From NCBI GenBank assembly GCA_013373105.1, contig JABXIJ010000054.1, positions 1-44,781 of the forward strand: a stretch of DNA of 44,781 bases, read 5' to 3'. The notes under the pieces were generated by a model, which was not told the DNA's origin, did not search any database, and saw only the letters and a list, made by a program, of their open reading frames with translations. Within the stretch, counting starts at the first letter, position 1, and each line of letters begins with the position of its first letter. Below, one piece after another: positions 8,698 to 17,128 of this stretch. The position numbers were made by a program, and so were the translations under genes. This stretch comes from Flavobacteriaceae bacterium (GTDB taxonomy: Bacteria > Bacteroidota > Bacteroidia > Flavobacteriales > Flavobacteriaceae).

Positions 8698-9747
8698 CTA
8701 ATCTTCAGTTGGTGTTGGTGCAAGTTTAGTATATAAAAATACCATTGTTAGAGAAAAAATGAGATAGTAAACTGTTATACTGTATTCTAAAAAATAACTT
8801 AATAAATAGCCTTGTAACAAGTAAAATATTGGAAAGGTAAAAGTGTTTAAACCAAACCTAAAAGTGTCTACGAATTCCTTATCCTTAATTTTTTTATGAT
8901 TCCTTTTCCAAAATAAATATGGCAATAAACTATTCAATTTTATTAGATATAATAAAGGTTTTAGATAGTTTTTTTTAGTTTTTTTAGCTTTTGGAAAATT
9001 ATTTGACTTTATATTTTCATTAATTTCATTAACCTTAGTGTAATCTATATTAGATTGATTAAGTTTTTGTAAAACGGTATTATAATGTTCATTTTCGGGT
9101 ATATGAACAGAAAGTTTTTTCAACTGTTCTGAAACTTCATCTTTTAAAACTTGAATTGCTTTAGGCTTAGGATTACTAGTTAATATTTGTTTTGAGTTTA
9201 TTGGTATACCATAGTTGACAGCAATTTTACACGGGTATTGTGTTGAGTTTTGATAGGTAAGGCCAACAGGAACAACTTGTACATCTAATTCTGGATATTT
9301 TTCTAGTGTACCAAAAACAATTCTGGTAAAACCTTTACTTAATGGTTTTATAGCTCTATCTCTACTGTGTCCTCCTTGAGGAAAAATAATAAGTGTTTGT
9401 TTTTTTCTTAAAATAGTATAACATTTCTCAAAAACTTCATCATTATTAGAAAGTTTATTTCTACCATCTCTAATTCTATAAATTGGCATTAAGTTTAATG
9501 TGGCTAAAAATTTTCTAACCAGTGGTTTTTTAAACACATCTGCTCTAACTAAAAAATGATTAATTCTTGGATTAAATGTAGTTATGTAAAGTGGATCTAA
9601 TAATGCATTTGGATGATTAACAGCAAACAAAACAGCTCCTTTTCTAGGTATATTTTCTTTACCTGAAATTTTTATTGATTTTGAATAAAAATGCAGTGCA
9701 ATTTTTAAAAACAACTTAACAGTATGATACCAAATGTACTTTATCAA
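8698..9747 (-). CDS. Lysophospholipid acyltransferase family protein (PlsC-like)
   Basis: A 349-residue membrane-associated acyltransferase that would transfer an acyl chain to a lysophospholipid or related alcohol. The catalytic motif is NHPNALLDPL: H45 and D51 are five residues apart, one more than in classical HX4D. The glycerol-phosphate-binding block appears as FPQGGHSRD (122-130). Two hydrophobic segments near the C-terminus (about 300-340) give a membrane anchor. The start is TTG at 9747, since an in-frame TAA lies five codons upstream and the protein then starts with the expected hydrophobic helix. It is the last gene of a minus-strand operon. Acyl acceptor unknown. Confidence 0.88.
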   Translation of the reverse strand: MIKYIWYHTVKLFLKIALHFYSKSIKISGKENIPRKGAVLFAVNHPNALLDPLYITTFNPRINHFLVRADVFKKPLVRKFLATLNLMPIYRIRDGRNKLSNNDEVFEKCYTILRKKQTLIIFPQGGHSRDRAIKPLSKGFTRIVFGTLEKYPELDVQVVPVGLTYQNSTQYPCKIAVNYGIPINSKQILTSNPKPKAIQVLKDEVSEQLKKLSVHIPENEHYNTVLQKLNQSNIDYTKVNEINENIKSNNFPKAKKTKKNYLKPLLYLIKLNSLLPYLFWKRNHKKIKDKEFVDTFRFGLNTFTFPIFYLLQGYLLSYFLEYSITVYYLIFSLTMVFLYTKLAPTPTED

Positions 9748-9783
9748 CTCTTGTTTAATTTATAAATTCTTAAGGTAATAAAA

Positions 9784-10707
9784 TTAAGCTTGTTTTTCAG
9801 ATTTTACTTTTTTTCTACCCCAAAAAGTAGCTAAAAGCATTCCAGAAAATACATCCCAAATCCCCCAAAAAGCGGCAAGTAAAGCCATTCCACCTAAGCC
9901 ATTAAAGAAGCCAAAAATCAATAATAATCCTAGTCCTCCATTCTGAATACCAGTTTCCATCGCAATAGTTTTACATTCTCTGTATTCTAATTTTAAAGAC
10001 TTTGCTGTGTAAAATCCTAAAATAAAAGCAAAGATGTTATGAAAGACTACTAACAGCAAAACTAGATGAATATGATTTAAAAAAACATCTAAATTTTGAG
10101 AGAAAGCAACAATTATTAAGGCAATAAAAACTAACATAGACAAAGGTTTTAACACCTTTTCTATTTTTTCTGCCATTTCAGAGTGATAGTGTTTAATAAG
10201 CATACCAAAGAACAAAGGTATACCTAATATTAAAGAAACTAATTTTAATAAATCTTGCCAGTTGAGTTCTACTTGTTGCAGAATTACATTGGTAGGTTCA
10301 TACATGCTACCCCAAAACTGTAAATTAAAGGGTGTCATAAAAATGCAAATTAGTGTTGCAAATGCTGTTAAACTTACAGAAAGGGCTGCATTACCATTTG
10401 CCATTTTACTAAAGAAATTAGATACATTTCCTCCTGGGCAAGCTGCAATCATTATCATACCTAATGCAAAACTTGGATATGGTTTTATAAGAAGTATACC
10501 TAGAAAAGTTGTTGCAGGTAAAAGTATAAATTGCGATAGAACCCCAACAAGAAGTATTTTAGGATTTTTTAATAAACGTTTAAAATCATCGATAGTAATT
10601 CCTAAAGCAACTCCAAACATTATTACTGCAATAGCAATATTTAAAACCCATAAACCACTAGTATCGAAGTTAATTTTAATATCATCTATATTTATTTGTT
10701 GGGTCAT
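9784..10707 (-). CDS. Bile acid:sodium symporter (BASS) family transporter
   Basis: A 307-residue inner-membrane protein with about nine to ten hydrophobic segments. Both unwound-helix motifs of the BASS fold are visible: ACPGGNVSN in the first repeat and ETGIQNGGL in the second, which line the sodium and substrate sites. Bacterial members carry organic anions such as pantoate, sulfonates or keto acids; a bile-acid substrate is not implied. The start is set at the ATG at 10707, immediately after a TTG in the same frame. It lies eight bases after the DUF4159 stop, within the rsmE operon. The substrate is unknown. Confidence 0.9.
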   Translation of the reverse strand: MTQQINIDDIKINFDTSGLWVLNIAIAVIMFGVALGITIDDFKRLLKNPKILLVGVLSQFILLPATTFLGILLIKPYPSFALGMIMIAACPGGNVSNFFSKMANGNAALSVSLTAFATLICIFMTPFNLQFWGSMYEPTNVILQQVELNWQDLLKLVSLILGIPLFFGMLIKHYHSEMAEKIEKVLKPLSMLVFIALIIVAFSQNLDVFLNHIHLVLLLVVFHNIFAFILGFYTAKSLKLEYRECKTIAMETGIQNGGLGLLLIFGFFNGLGGMALLAAFWGIWDVFSGMLLATFWGRKKVKSEKQA

Positions 10708-10715
10708 CAAATTAT

Positions 10716-11363
10716 TTAGTTTTTAAAAGCATACTCAATTATGTTTGCTCCCATTTGCAATGCTTTTTCTCTAACTTTTTTTGGGTTACTATGTATAATT
10801 TCATCTTCCCAACCATCACTTAAATCGGTTTCATAATCGTAAAAAAGAACTAACCTACCTTCATGAAAAATTCCAAATCCTTGAGGTTGTTTTTTGTCAT
10901 GCTCATGTATTTTTGGAATACCATTTGGGAATTTATAGGTTTGGTTAAAAATTGGGTGATTACTTGGTATTTCTTGCAATGCTGACTTTGGAAATATTTT
11001 TTTGAGCTCTCTTCTAATAAACTTATCTAATCCATAATTATCTGATATATGCAAAAATCCACCAGAAATTAAGTAGTTTTTTAGGTTGTTTACTTCATCA
11101 TCAGAAAATACAACATTACCATGACCTGTCATAAACAGTATTGGATAATTAAAAACATCTTCGCTATTTGCAGCAACAGTTTGAGGATTTTCTTGAATAT
11201 TAGTCTTTAAATTTGTGTTCGTAAATTCAATTAGATTAGGTATTCCAGTTGGGTTTGCATACCAATCTCCACCACCATTATATTTCAAAATTGCTACATC
11301 TTGGGCTTTTACATTAATGGCTATTAAGGCAATAAAAATACAAAGTAACTTTAGTTTTTTCAC
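10716..11363 (-). CDS. DUF4159 domain-containing exported protein
   Basis: A 215-residue protein with a signal peptide (1-20, ending VKA-QD) and one DUF4159 domain filling the rest. Typical family stretches are ILKYNGGGDWYANPT, FMTGHGNVVFSDDE, GGFLHISDNYG and FYDYETDLSDGWED. DUF4159 has a flavodoxin/glutamine-amidotransferase-like fold, and members are found in Bacteroidota next to rsmE, as here. It probably works in the periplasm; no biochemical role is established. The start is GTG at 11363, right at the signal-peptide MKK. It follows rsmE by 27 bases. Confidence 0.9.
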   Translation of the reverse strand: MKKLKLLCIFIALIAINVKAQDVAILKYNGGGDWYANPTGIPNLIEFTNTNLKTNIQENPQTVAANSEDVFNYPILFMTGHGNVVFSDDEVNNLKNYLISGGFLHISDNYGLDKFIRRELKKIFPKSALQEIPSNHPIFNQTYKFPNGIPKIHEHDKKQPQGFGIFHEGRLVLFYDYETDLSDGWEDEIIHSNPKKVREKALQMGANIIEYAFKN

Positions 11364-11390
11364 TGTAATATTTTACAGCAATATACTAAA

Positions 11391-12098
11391 TTATTGATGG
11401 ATTATTGCAATTGTACTTGTAGCAAAAACAGCTGCAGTTTCTGTACGTAATCTACTTTCACCAAGTGAAATTGGAGTTATGTTTTTAGCTAAAGCTGTTT
11501 TTATTTCATTAGTAGAAAAATCACCTTCTGGGCCTATTAAAATGGTCATTTTACTTGTGTTTTTTATTGAGTCTTTTAATACAGTTTTATTGCCATCTTC
11601 ACAATGAGCAATAAAATACTCACCTTCTCTATTTTGATTTATAAAATCATTGAATTTGGTTACTCTATTAAGTTTTGGAATGTTAAATTTTAAAGATTGT
11701 TTCATTGCAGATTGTAGAATCTTCTCTAATCTTTCTTCTTTAACTACTTTTCGTTCAGAGTTTTGACAAATTATTGGTGTAATTTCATCAATGCCTATTT
11801 CTGTTGCTTTCTCTAAAAACCATTCAAATCTATCGTTACTTTTTGTAGGAGCAATTGCAATGTGTAAATAGTAATTCCAAGTTTTTGGTTTTTCTTGAAT
11901 TGAGAAAATATCAGCAACACATTTCTTATCATTTGCTATACTTATTTTGGCTTCAAAAAACAGTCCTTTTCCATTTGTAATTTGTAATTCATCTCCTATA
12001 ACTTTTCTTAAAACCCTAACAATATGTCTGCTTTCAATTTTATTGAAAGTTGTGGTTTTTGAGTTTTGTATTAAGTTTGGATTATAGAATAATTGCAT
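11391..12098 (-). CDS. rsmE: 16S rRNA (uracil(1498)-N(3))-methyltransferase
   Basis: RsmE methylates N3 of U1498 in 16S rRNA using S-adenosylmethionine. The 235-residue length is normal. The N-terminal PUA-like part has HIVRVLR (25-31), and the SPOUT knot has IGPEGDF (188-194) and LGESRLRTETA (212-222), the cofactor-binding trefoil loops. It is cytoplasmic. Located between the GNAT-like gene (28 bases upstream) and DUF4159 (27 bases downstream) on the same strand. Confidence 0.96.
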   Translation of the reverse strand: MQLFYNPNLIQNSKTTTFNKIESRHIVRVLRKVIGDELQITNGKGLFFEAKISIANDKKCVADIFSIQEKPKTWNYYLHIAIAPTKSNDRFEWFLEKATEIGIDEITPIICQNSERKVVKEERLEKILQSAMKQSLKFNIPKLNRVTKFNDFINQNREGEYFIAHCEDGNKTVLKDSIKNTSKMTILIGPEGDFSTNEIKTALAKNITPISLGESRLRTETAAVFATSTIAIIHQ

Positions 12099-12126
12099 TT
12101 TTTTAATTGAAATTACAATAAACTTT

Positions 12127-13251
12127 TTAAGCCTTAATTTGCTTTTTATAGGTTCTTCTTCTTTTATAGATTACAGGATTAAAATCTTCCCATATTTTAC
12201 TGATAGCAGTATTATCTTCTAACTCAGGTGTTCTAATACAATTAACAATACCTTTTTCTGAAAATATTTTAGCAAATTCGTCAAATATAACTGCAGTAAC
12301 ACCTTTGTTTTGATATTTTGGATCTACACCAATTAAGTAGAAAGTAACATCTTTAGCGTGCTTTTTTGCTTTAAGTAGGTGGAAAATTCCAAAAGGAAAA
12401 AGTTTACCTTTTGCTTTTTGTAAAGCTAATGAAAATGAAGGCATTACAATTGCAAAAGCAATTAACTTATTATCTGAATCTACAACAAATTTAATATACT
12501 CAGGATTTATGAATGAGATATATTTCTTTTTAAAATAGTTTTTTTGCGCTTCAGAAATAGGTACAAAAGATGAAAGTTTTGAATAGCTTTTATCGAACAC
12601 ATTAAACATTTCATCTACATATGGTAAAATATCTTTTGTTTTATTAAAGTTTAGAGGTTTAACATTCAATCTTTTTTTCAAAATAGTTGCAATTCTTTTA
12701 TAATAAGGAATATTAACATTTTTAAATTTGAATTTATTTTCTAAATATTCTTTCTCTTTTGTGAAACCTAATTGTTCTAAATGGTCTTTATAATAAGGGT
12801 GGTTATACCAAGTAATCATGGTTCCTAATTCATTAAAACCTTCGATTAAAACCCCTGTTTTATCAAGATTATTAAACCCAACAGGTCCTTCAATGTATTC
12901 TAAATTATTAGCTTTACCAATTTCCTCTACTTTTTCAAGAAGCTTTTTAGTTACTGCTATATCATCAATAACATCAAACCAACCAAAACGCATTTTTTTT
13001 ATGTTTTGCTGTTGTATTTCATACTGATTGATAATTGCCACAATTCTACCAACAATTTTGTTGTTTTTATAGGCTAAAAAATATTGAGCTTGTGCATTTT
13101 TAAAAACTGGATTTTTTTTAGAATCAAAATTATTGATTTCATCCTTTATGATAGGAGGTACCCAATATTTGTTGTCTTTATATAGAGAAAATTGAAATAA
13201 AACAAATTGTTTCATTTCTCTTTTTGTTGTAACTTCTTTGATCGTAATCAT
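12127..13251 (-). CDS. GNAT-fold N-acetyltransferase-like protein
   Basis: A 374-residue cytoplasmic protein common in Bacteroidota, sometimes given misleading names in databases. The N-terminal region (KYWVPPIIKDE, QYFLAYKNNKIVGRIVAIIN) and the C-terminal region about 315-350 (FYLIGVDPKYQNKGVTAVIF) look like GNAT elements; PKYQNKGVT resembles the acetyl-CoA pyrophosphate loop Q/RxxGxG/A. Between them is FGWFDVIDD and EGPVGFNNLDKTG, conserved in this family. A two-lobe GNAT arrangement is likely. Gene order places it just upstream of rsmE, but the acceptor is not known. Confidence 0.72.
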   Translation of the reverse strand: MITIKEVTTKREMKQFVLFQFSLYKDNKYWVPPIIKDEINNFDSKKNPVFKNAQAQYFLAYKNNKIVGRIVAIINQYEIQQQNIKKMRFGWFDVIDDIAVTKKLLEKVEEIGKANNLEYIEGPVGFNNLDKTGVLIEGFNELGTMITWYNHPYYKDHLEQLGFTKEKEYLENKFKFKNVNIPYYKRIATILKKRLNVKPLNFNKTKDILPYVDEMFNVFDKSYSKLSSFVPISEAQKNYFKKKYISFINPEYIKFVVDSDNKLIAFAIVMPSFSLALQKAKGKLFPFGIFHLLKAKKHAKDVTFYLIGVDPKYQNKGVTAVIFDEFAKIFSEKGIVNCIRTPELEDNTAISKIWEDFNPVIYKRRRTYKKQIKA

Positions 13252-13262
13252 AAAAAATTGAA

Positions 13263-14279
13263 TTAATTATTACGCTTTCTTTTTCCTCTATTTCGAGTTT
13301 TATTTCCTTTATTCTTTTTCTTAAAAATACTAAAAATACGATTAAAAAATCCCTTTCTTTTATTGTTGTATCTGTTAATTGGTGTATCTATAATTTCATT
13401 ACCATTTTCATCTAAAAGTTTGTAAGAATCAACATGTCTGTTTATTCTATAGGATAAACCTAAGGTAATGTAAGAACCATTATTACCAGCTTCTCTTAAA
13501 AACCTGGCAGAAGTGTTAATTTGTAAATCTTTATTAAAAAGAAAAGCTAAACCACCAGCAAAGCTAGTGTTAGTTTGGTTTTGCTGAAAAATGGTTTGGT
13601 TTTCTAAAAACCAAGACCATCTATCGTTAAAATTATAAGTACCAGTTATGGTTAATTGATATTCTGAAAAATTTGTTCCAATAAAGTCATAAAAAAAATT
13701 GGTAATAACATTAAAGTAGTTGCTCAATTCATTTTGAAGTAATATTCCAATTCTAGGAGAAACAGTATTGGTTTTATATACATCACTTACAAAATCTGTA
13801 TTTACACCAGCAAAAACAGCAATAGAAGGAATTAGTCTTTTAGTATCGAAAGCAAATCTTCTTTTCCAGCTTCTAATTTCTTTACTTTTGTCTTTATAGG
13901 TTGATTCAAAAATTAAATATTTAGCACCAACCATAATTTTACTTAAACCACTATTTATAGTGTAAGCATTTGTGAAATTGCCAAGTAATCTATCTCTTTG
14001 AAATGTTAATGCAGCATCAAATTCTAATCGCTCAAGAAAAAAGCTGGTTCTAAAAGCTAAGTCTACACCCCATGAATTATCTAAACTAGTAGGTGTATTT
14101 GTAGAAAGGTTTTTTAAAAAGAAGCTACTTTCAAATTGATAAACTCCAGATCCAACACTGTAAGGGCTTTCTGAAAACCCAGGATTATTTGAGTTAATAA
14201 TCTCTGTATACTGAGAAAATAAATTTGAAAAACTAAAAATAAAGACTAGAAATGTAAACTTTAATTTTTGGGTTTTCAT
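13263..14279 (-). CDS. Outer-membrane transporter-like beta-barrel (MetA-phenol-degradation type)
   Basis: A 338-residue exported protein: signal peptide MKTQKLKF through LFS-QY, then alternating beta strands of the family named for the phenol-degradation MetA region (NSNNPGFSESPYSVG, then repeated amphipathic strands such as WSWFLENQTIFQ). The C-terminal tail is very basic (KKKNKGNKTRNRGKRKR). The chosen start is the ATG at 14279; a longer frame from a TTG at 14321 would begin inside the candidate -7 element at 14319-14326 and would bury the signal peptide. It probably sits in the outer membrane. Substrate unknown. It is first in the minus-strand run that continues with the GNAT-like gene. 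Confidence 0.75.
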   Translation of the reverse strand: MKTQKLKFTFLVFIFSFSNLFSQYTEIINSNNPGFSESPYSVGSGVYQFESSFFLKNLSTNTPTSLDNSWGVDLAFRTSFFLERLEFDAALTFQRDRLLGNFTNAYTINSGLSKIMVGAKYLIFESTYKDKSKEIRSWKRRFAFDTKRLIPSIAVFAGVNTDFVSDVYKTNTVSPRIGILLQNELSNYFNVITNFFYDFIGTNFSEYQLTITGTYNFNDRWSWFLENQTIFQQNQTNTSFAGGLAFLFNKDLQINTSARFLREAGNNGSYITLGLSYRINRHVDSYKLLDENGNEIIDTPINRYNNKRKGFFNRIFSIFKKKNKGNKTRNRGKRKRNN

Positions 14280-14318
14280 TAGAATAATAGATAAGAGTTT
14301 TAGGTTAATTATCTTGAA

Positions 14319-14326
14319 CAAACTTA
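14319..14326 (-). promoter_or_regulatory. Candidate -7 element for the outer-membrane protein operon
   Basis: TAAGTTTG, read on the minus strand, is a full match to TAnnTTTG. It lies 40 bases before the ATG at 14279 and rules against the in-frame TTG at 14321 as the start. A standard -33 element was not found. Confidence 0.4.
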
Positions 14327-14387
14327 AAATAAAAATGCTATAATAAGAAGTTAATAATAGTTTTTTGCAAGTTTAAAGTTTTATACT

Positions 14388-14402
14388 TTGTTAACGTAAC
14401 AA
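14388..14402. promoter_or_regulatory. 15-base dyad in divergent promoter region
   Basis: Perfect arms TTGTTA and TAACAA around ACG, placed between the two outward-facing -7 candidates at 14319-14326 and 14418-14425. It could be an operator shared by both promoters. Chance occurrence is possible in this AT-rich gap. Confidence 0.25.
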
Positions 14403-14417
14403 TTGTTCTCAAATTAT

Positions 14418-14425
14418 TACTTTTG
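14418..14425 (+). promoter_or_regulatory. Candidate -7 element for DUF4834-yfhO
   Basis: TACTTTTG is a full match to TAnnTTTG, 24 bases before the ATG at 14450. An alternative in-frame TTG start at 14423 falls inside this element and is therefore unlikely. Confidence 0.4.
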
Positions 14426-14449
14426 CCCTTATTTTTAATACAGAACTTC

Positions 14450-14704
14450 ATGGGTTTATTAAAAACTCTCTTATTTATTTTGTTCTTTTATTATGCATTC
14501 AAATTTTTAACGCGGTTGCTTGCTCCAATTTTGGTAAAAAAAATGGCTGATACTATGCAGAAAAGAGCAGAACAACAATATGGTAACACCAATAATTATA
14601 ATAATGTAAAAGAAGGTGAAACTATAATCGATAAAAAACCAAATCAAGATAGAAAAACTAATAATTCAGTCGGTGAATATGTAGATTTTGAAGAAATAGA
14701 TTAA
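14450..14704 (+). CDS. DUF4834 family small membrane protein
   Basis: An 84-residue protein with one N-terminal membrane segment (residues about 2-25, GLLKTLLFILFFYYAFKFL) followed by a polar Asn/Lys-rich tail ending GEYVDFEEID, the typical DUF4834 end. The tail is predicted to face the cytoplasm. The start is chosen at the ATG, supported by the -7 element just upstream. Its stop is three bases before yfhO, so the two are co-transcribed. Function unknown. Confidence 0.82.
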   Translation: MGLLKTLLFILFFYYAFKFLTRLLAPILVKKMADTMQKRAEQQYGNTNNYNNVKEGETIIDKKPNQDRKTNNSVGEYVDFEEID

Positions 14705-14707
14705 GCT

Positions 14708-17128
14708 ATGAAACAGAAATCAATCTTAAAATATATAGGAATTCTTGCTGTATTTGTTTTTGCGTCTCTAGTTTATTTTCACCCAGTATTAAATGGGCAA
14801 AGAATATCACAATCAGATATTACTCAGTTTCAAGGAATGGTTAAGGAAATTAACGATTACAGAGTTGAGAATAATAAGGAGCCTTATTGGACAGGTGCAT
14901 CTTTTAGTGGTATGCCAGCTTATCAAATAAGTGCATACTATCCACATGATTATGTTAGAGCAATAGATAAATTATTACGTTTTTTACCAAGACCAGCAGA
15001 TTATACATTTTTATACTTTCTTAGTTTTTTTGTATTAATGATGGCTCTAAAAATTGATTGGAGACTAGCTACTCTAGGAGCATTATCCTTTGGTTTTTCT
15101 ACCTATTTAATAATCATTTTTGTGCCAGGCCATAATGCAAAAGCACATGCAATTGCATACATGCCCTTGGTATTAGCTGGTATTGTTTGGGTTTTTAGAC
15201 AAAAGTATGTTTTAGGTTTTATTGTTACAGGTATAGCAATGGCGCTTGAAATTTATGTAAATCATATACAAATGACTTATTACTTAGGTTTTTGTATTAT
15301 AATTTTAGGAATTGTTGAATTAGTAGAGGCCATAAAACACAAAGACATTCCAACTTTTATAAAAAAAACAGCTGTTATTCTAGCAGCTGTAGCTCTTGGT
15401 ATTGGTACAAATGCAACTAGACTAATGTCTATGAAAGAATATGCAGATTATAGTACTCGTGGAAAATCTGAGCTAACCATTAATCCTGATGGTTCAAAAA
15501 AACAAGCTACAAAAGGATTAGATAAAAGTTACATTACAGAATACAGTTATGCAAAACTAGAAACGTTTAACCTTTTTATTCCTAGATATATGGGAGGTGG
15601 TACTGTTGAAGAGCTTGATGATGATTCTAATTTTTACAAACTTATAGAAGAGAGAGCAGGAAAAAAAGTAGCAGATAATTATTCTAAACAAGTGCTTACC
15701 TATTGGGGAGACCAACCTATAATAGAAGCACCAGCCTATATAGGAGCAGTAATTTTCTTCTTATTTTTCTTAGGAATTTTCTTAGTAAAAAGTAAATTTA
15801 AAAAATGGTTAGTTGCAGCAACAGTATTTTCAATTTTATTAAGTTGGGGTAGAAATTTCGATATTTTAACCAATTTATTTATTGACTATATGCCTCTTTA
15901 CAATAAGTTTAGAGCAGTTTCATCAATACAAGTAATTGCTGAAGTTTGTGTTCCAATATTGGGTATTTTAGCATTAAAAGAGTTCTTTTTTAGTGATATA
16001 TCAACTACAAAAAAAAGAGAAGCTCTAAAAAAAGCGGTATTTACTTTTGGTGGATTAATTTTAGTTGGCTTTATATTAGCTCATGTGTTTTCTACTTTCG
16101 AAGGAATTAGAGATAGCAACTACAAAGATTTACCTGGTTTAATAGATGCTGTAATTTCTGATAGAAAAGCTATGTTGTTATCAGACACTTTTCGTTCTTT
16201 AATTTTTACAATTCTTACTGCTGGTGTTTTATGGTTTTATTTAGCAGATAAATTAAAAACTAATATTGTAGTAGTCTGCTTAGTTTTACTTGTATTAACT
16301 GATTTAATAACTGTAGATAAAGCATATGTTAATGCAGATAATTTTAAACCGTTTAAAAATATAGAAAAACCTTTTGTATCATCAGAGGCAGATAGGTTAA
16401 TACTTAAAGATACAACACATTTTAGGGTAGCTAATTTTGCAACAAGTATAATGCAAGATGGTAGTACTTCATATTTTCATCAATCTATAGGTGGATACCA
16501 TGCTGCAAAAATGGGGCGTTACAGTGAGTTGTTTGAGTATCAAATCGCAAAAAATAATATACAGGTATTGAACATGTTAAATACCAAATATTTTATAGTG
16601 CCAAATGATAAAGGTGAAGAAGAAGTTCAATTAAATTCAAGCGCAAATGGGAATGCATGGTTTGTAGAACGTATAAAACTTGTAAATTCTGCTAATGAAG
16701 AAATGAAATCTTTAGATTCTTTACAGACAAAAACTGAAGCTGTAATTGATATTAGTAAAATTAAAGATAAAGTAAACTTTTCTTTTAAGCAGGATACATC
16801 AGCAACCATTTCTCTACAAAAATACAACGTAACAGAACTTACATACACATCAAAAACAAATAGCGAACAATTTGCTGTATTTTCTGAAATCTATTATAAA
16901 AATGGATGGAATGCCTATGTTGATGGTAAACTTACACCTCATTATCGAGTAAATTATGTGCTAAGAGGAATGCTAATTCCAGCAGGTGAACATACTATAG
17001 AATTTAAATTTGAACCTCAAGTAATTCAAAAAGGAGGCTTTATCTCTTTAGTTTCCTATTTACTTCTATTTGTAGTTACTATTGGTTGGCTACTGTATGA
17101 TGAAAAGAAAAAGAAAAAGTTAGGATAA
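14708..17128 (+). CDS. YfhO family membrane protein
   Basis: An 806-residue polytopic inner-membrane protein of the YfhO family, whose fold resembles GT-C glycosyltransferases and which is linked to lipid-carried sugar transfer onto cell-surface polymers. The N-terminal loop FHPVLNGQRISQSDITQFQG and PYWTGASFSGMPAYQ is the conserved acidic first periplasmic loop. About ten to twelve membrane helices follow, then a large periplasmic domain (about 540-770) and a last helix near 775-795. It is downstream of DUF4834, and the glycosyltransferase/flippase cluster starts 2 kb further on, which fits a role in surface glycan assembly. Its last nine bases overlap the opposing regulator gene. Confidence 0.88.
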   Translation: MKQKSILKYIGILAVFVFASLVYFHPVLNGQRISQSDITQFQGMVKEINDYRVENNKEPYWTGASFSGMPAYQISAYYPHDYVRAIDKLLRFLPRPADYTFLYFLSFFVLMMALKIDWRLATLGALSFGFSTYLIIIFVPGHNAKAHAIAYMPLVLAGIVWVFRQKYVLGFIVTGIAMALEIYVNHIQMTYYLGFCIIILGIVELVEAIKHKDIPTFIKKTAVILAAVALGIGTNATRLMSMKEYADYSTRGKSELTINPDGSKKQATKGLDKSYITEYSYAKLETFNLFIPRYMGGGTVEELDDDSNFYKLIEERAGKKVADNYSKQVLTYWGDQPIIEAPAYIGAVIFFLFFLGIFLVKSKFKKWLVAATVFSILLSWGRNFDILTNLFIDYMPLYNKFRAVSSIQVIAEVCVPILGILALKEFFFSDISTTKKREALKKAVFTFGGLILVGFILAHVFSTFEGIRDSNYKDLPGLIDAVISDRKAMLLSDTFRSLIFTILTAGVLWFYLADKLKTNIVVVCLVLLVLTDLITVDKAYVNADNFKPFKNIEKPFVSSEADRLILKDTTHFRVANFATSIMQDGSTSYFHQSIGGYHAAKMGRYSELFEYQIAKNNIQVLNMLNTKYFIVPNDKGEEEVQLNSSANGNAWFVERIKLVNSANEEMKSLDSLQTKTEAVIDISKIKDKVNFSFKQDTSATISLQKYNVTELTYTSKTNSEQFAVFSEIYYKNGWNAYVDGKLTPHYRVNYVLRGMLIPAGEHTIEFKFEPQVIQKGGFISLVSYLLLFVVTIGWLLYDEKKKKKLG

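Noticed and set aside
10262..10726. 154-codon plus-strand open frame opposite the BASS transporter gene
   Set aside because: The opposite strand encodes an intact transporter with both family motifs; the plus-strand translation resembles no known family.
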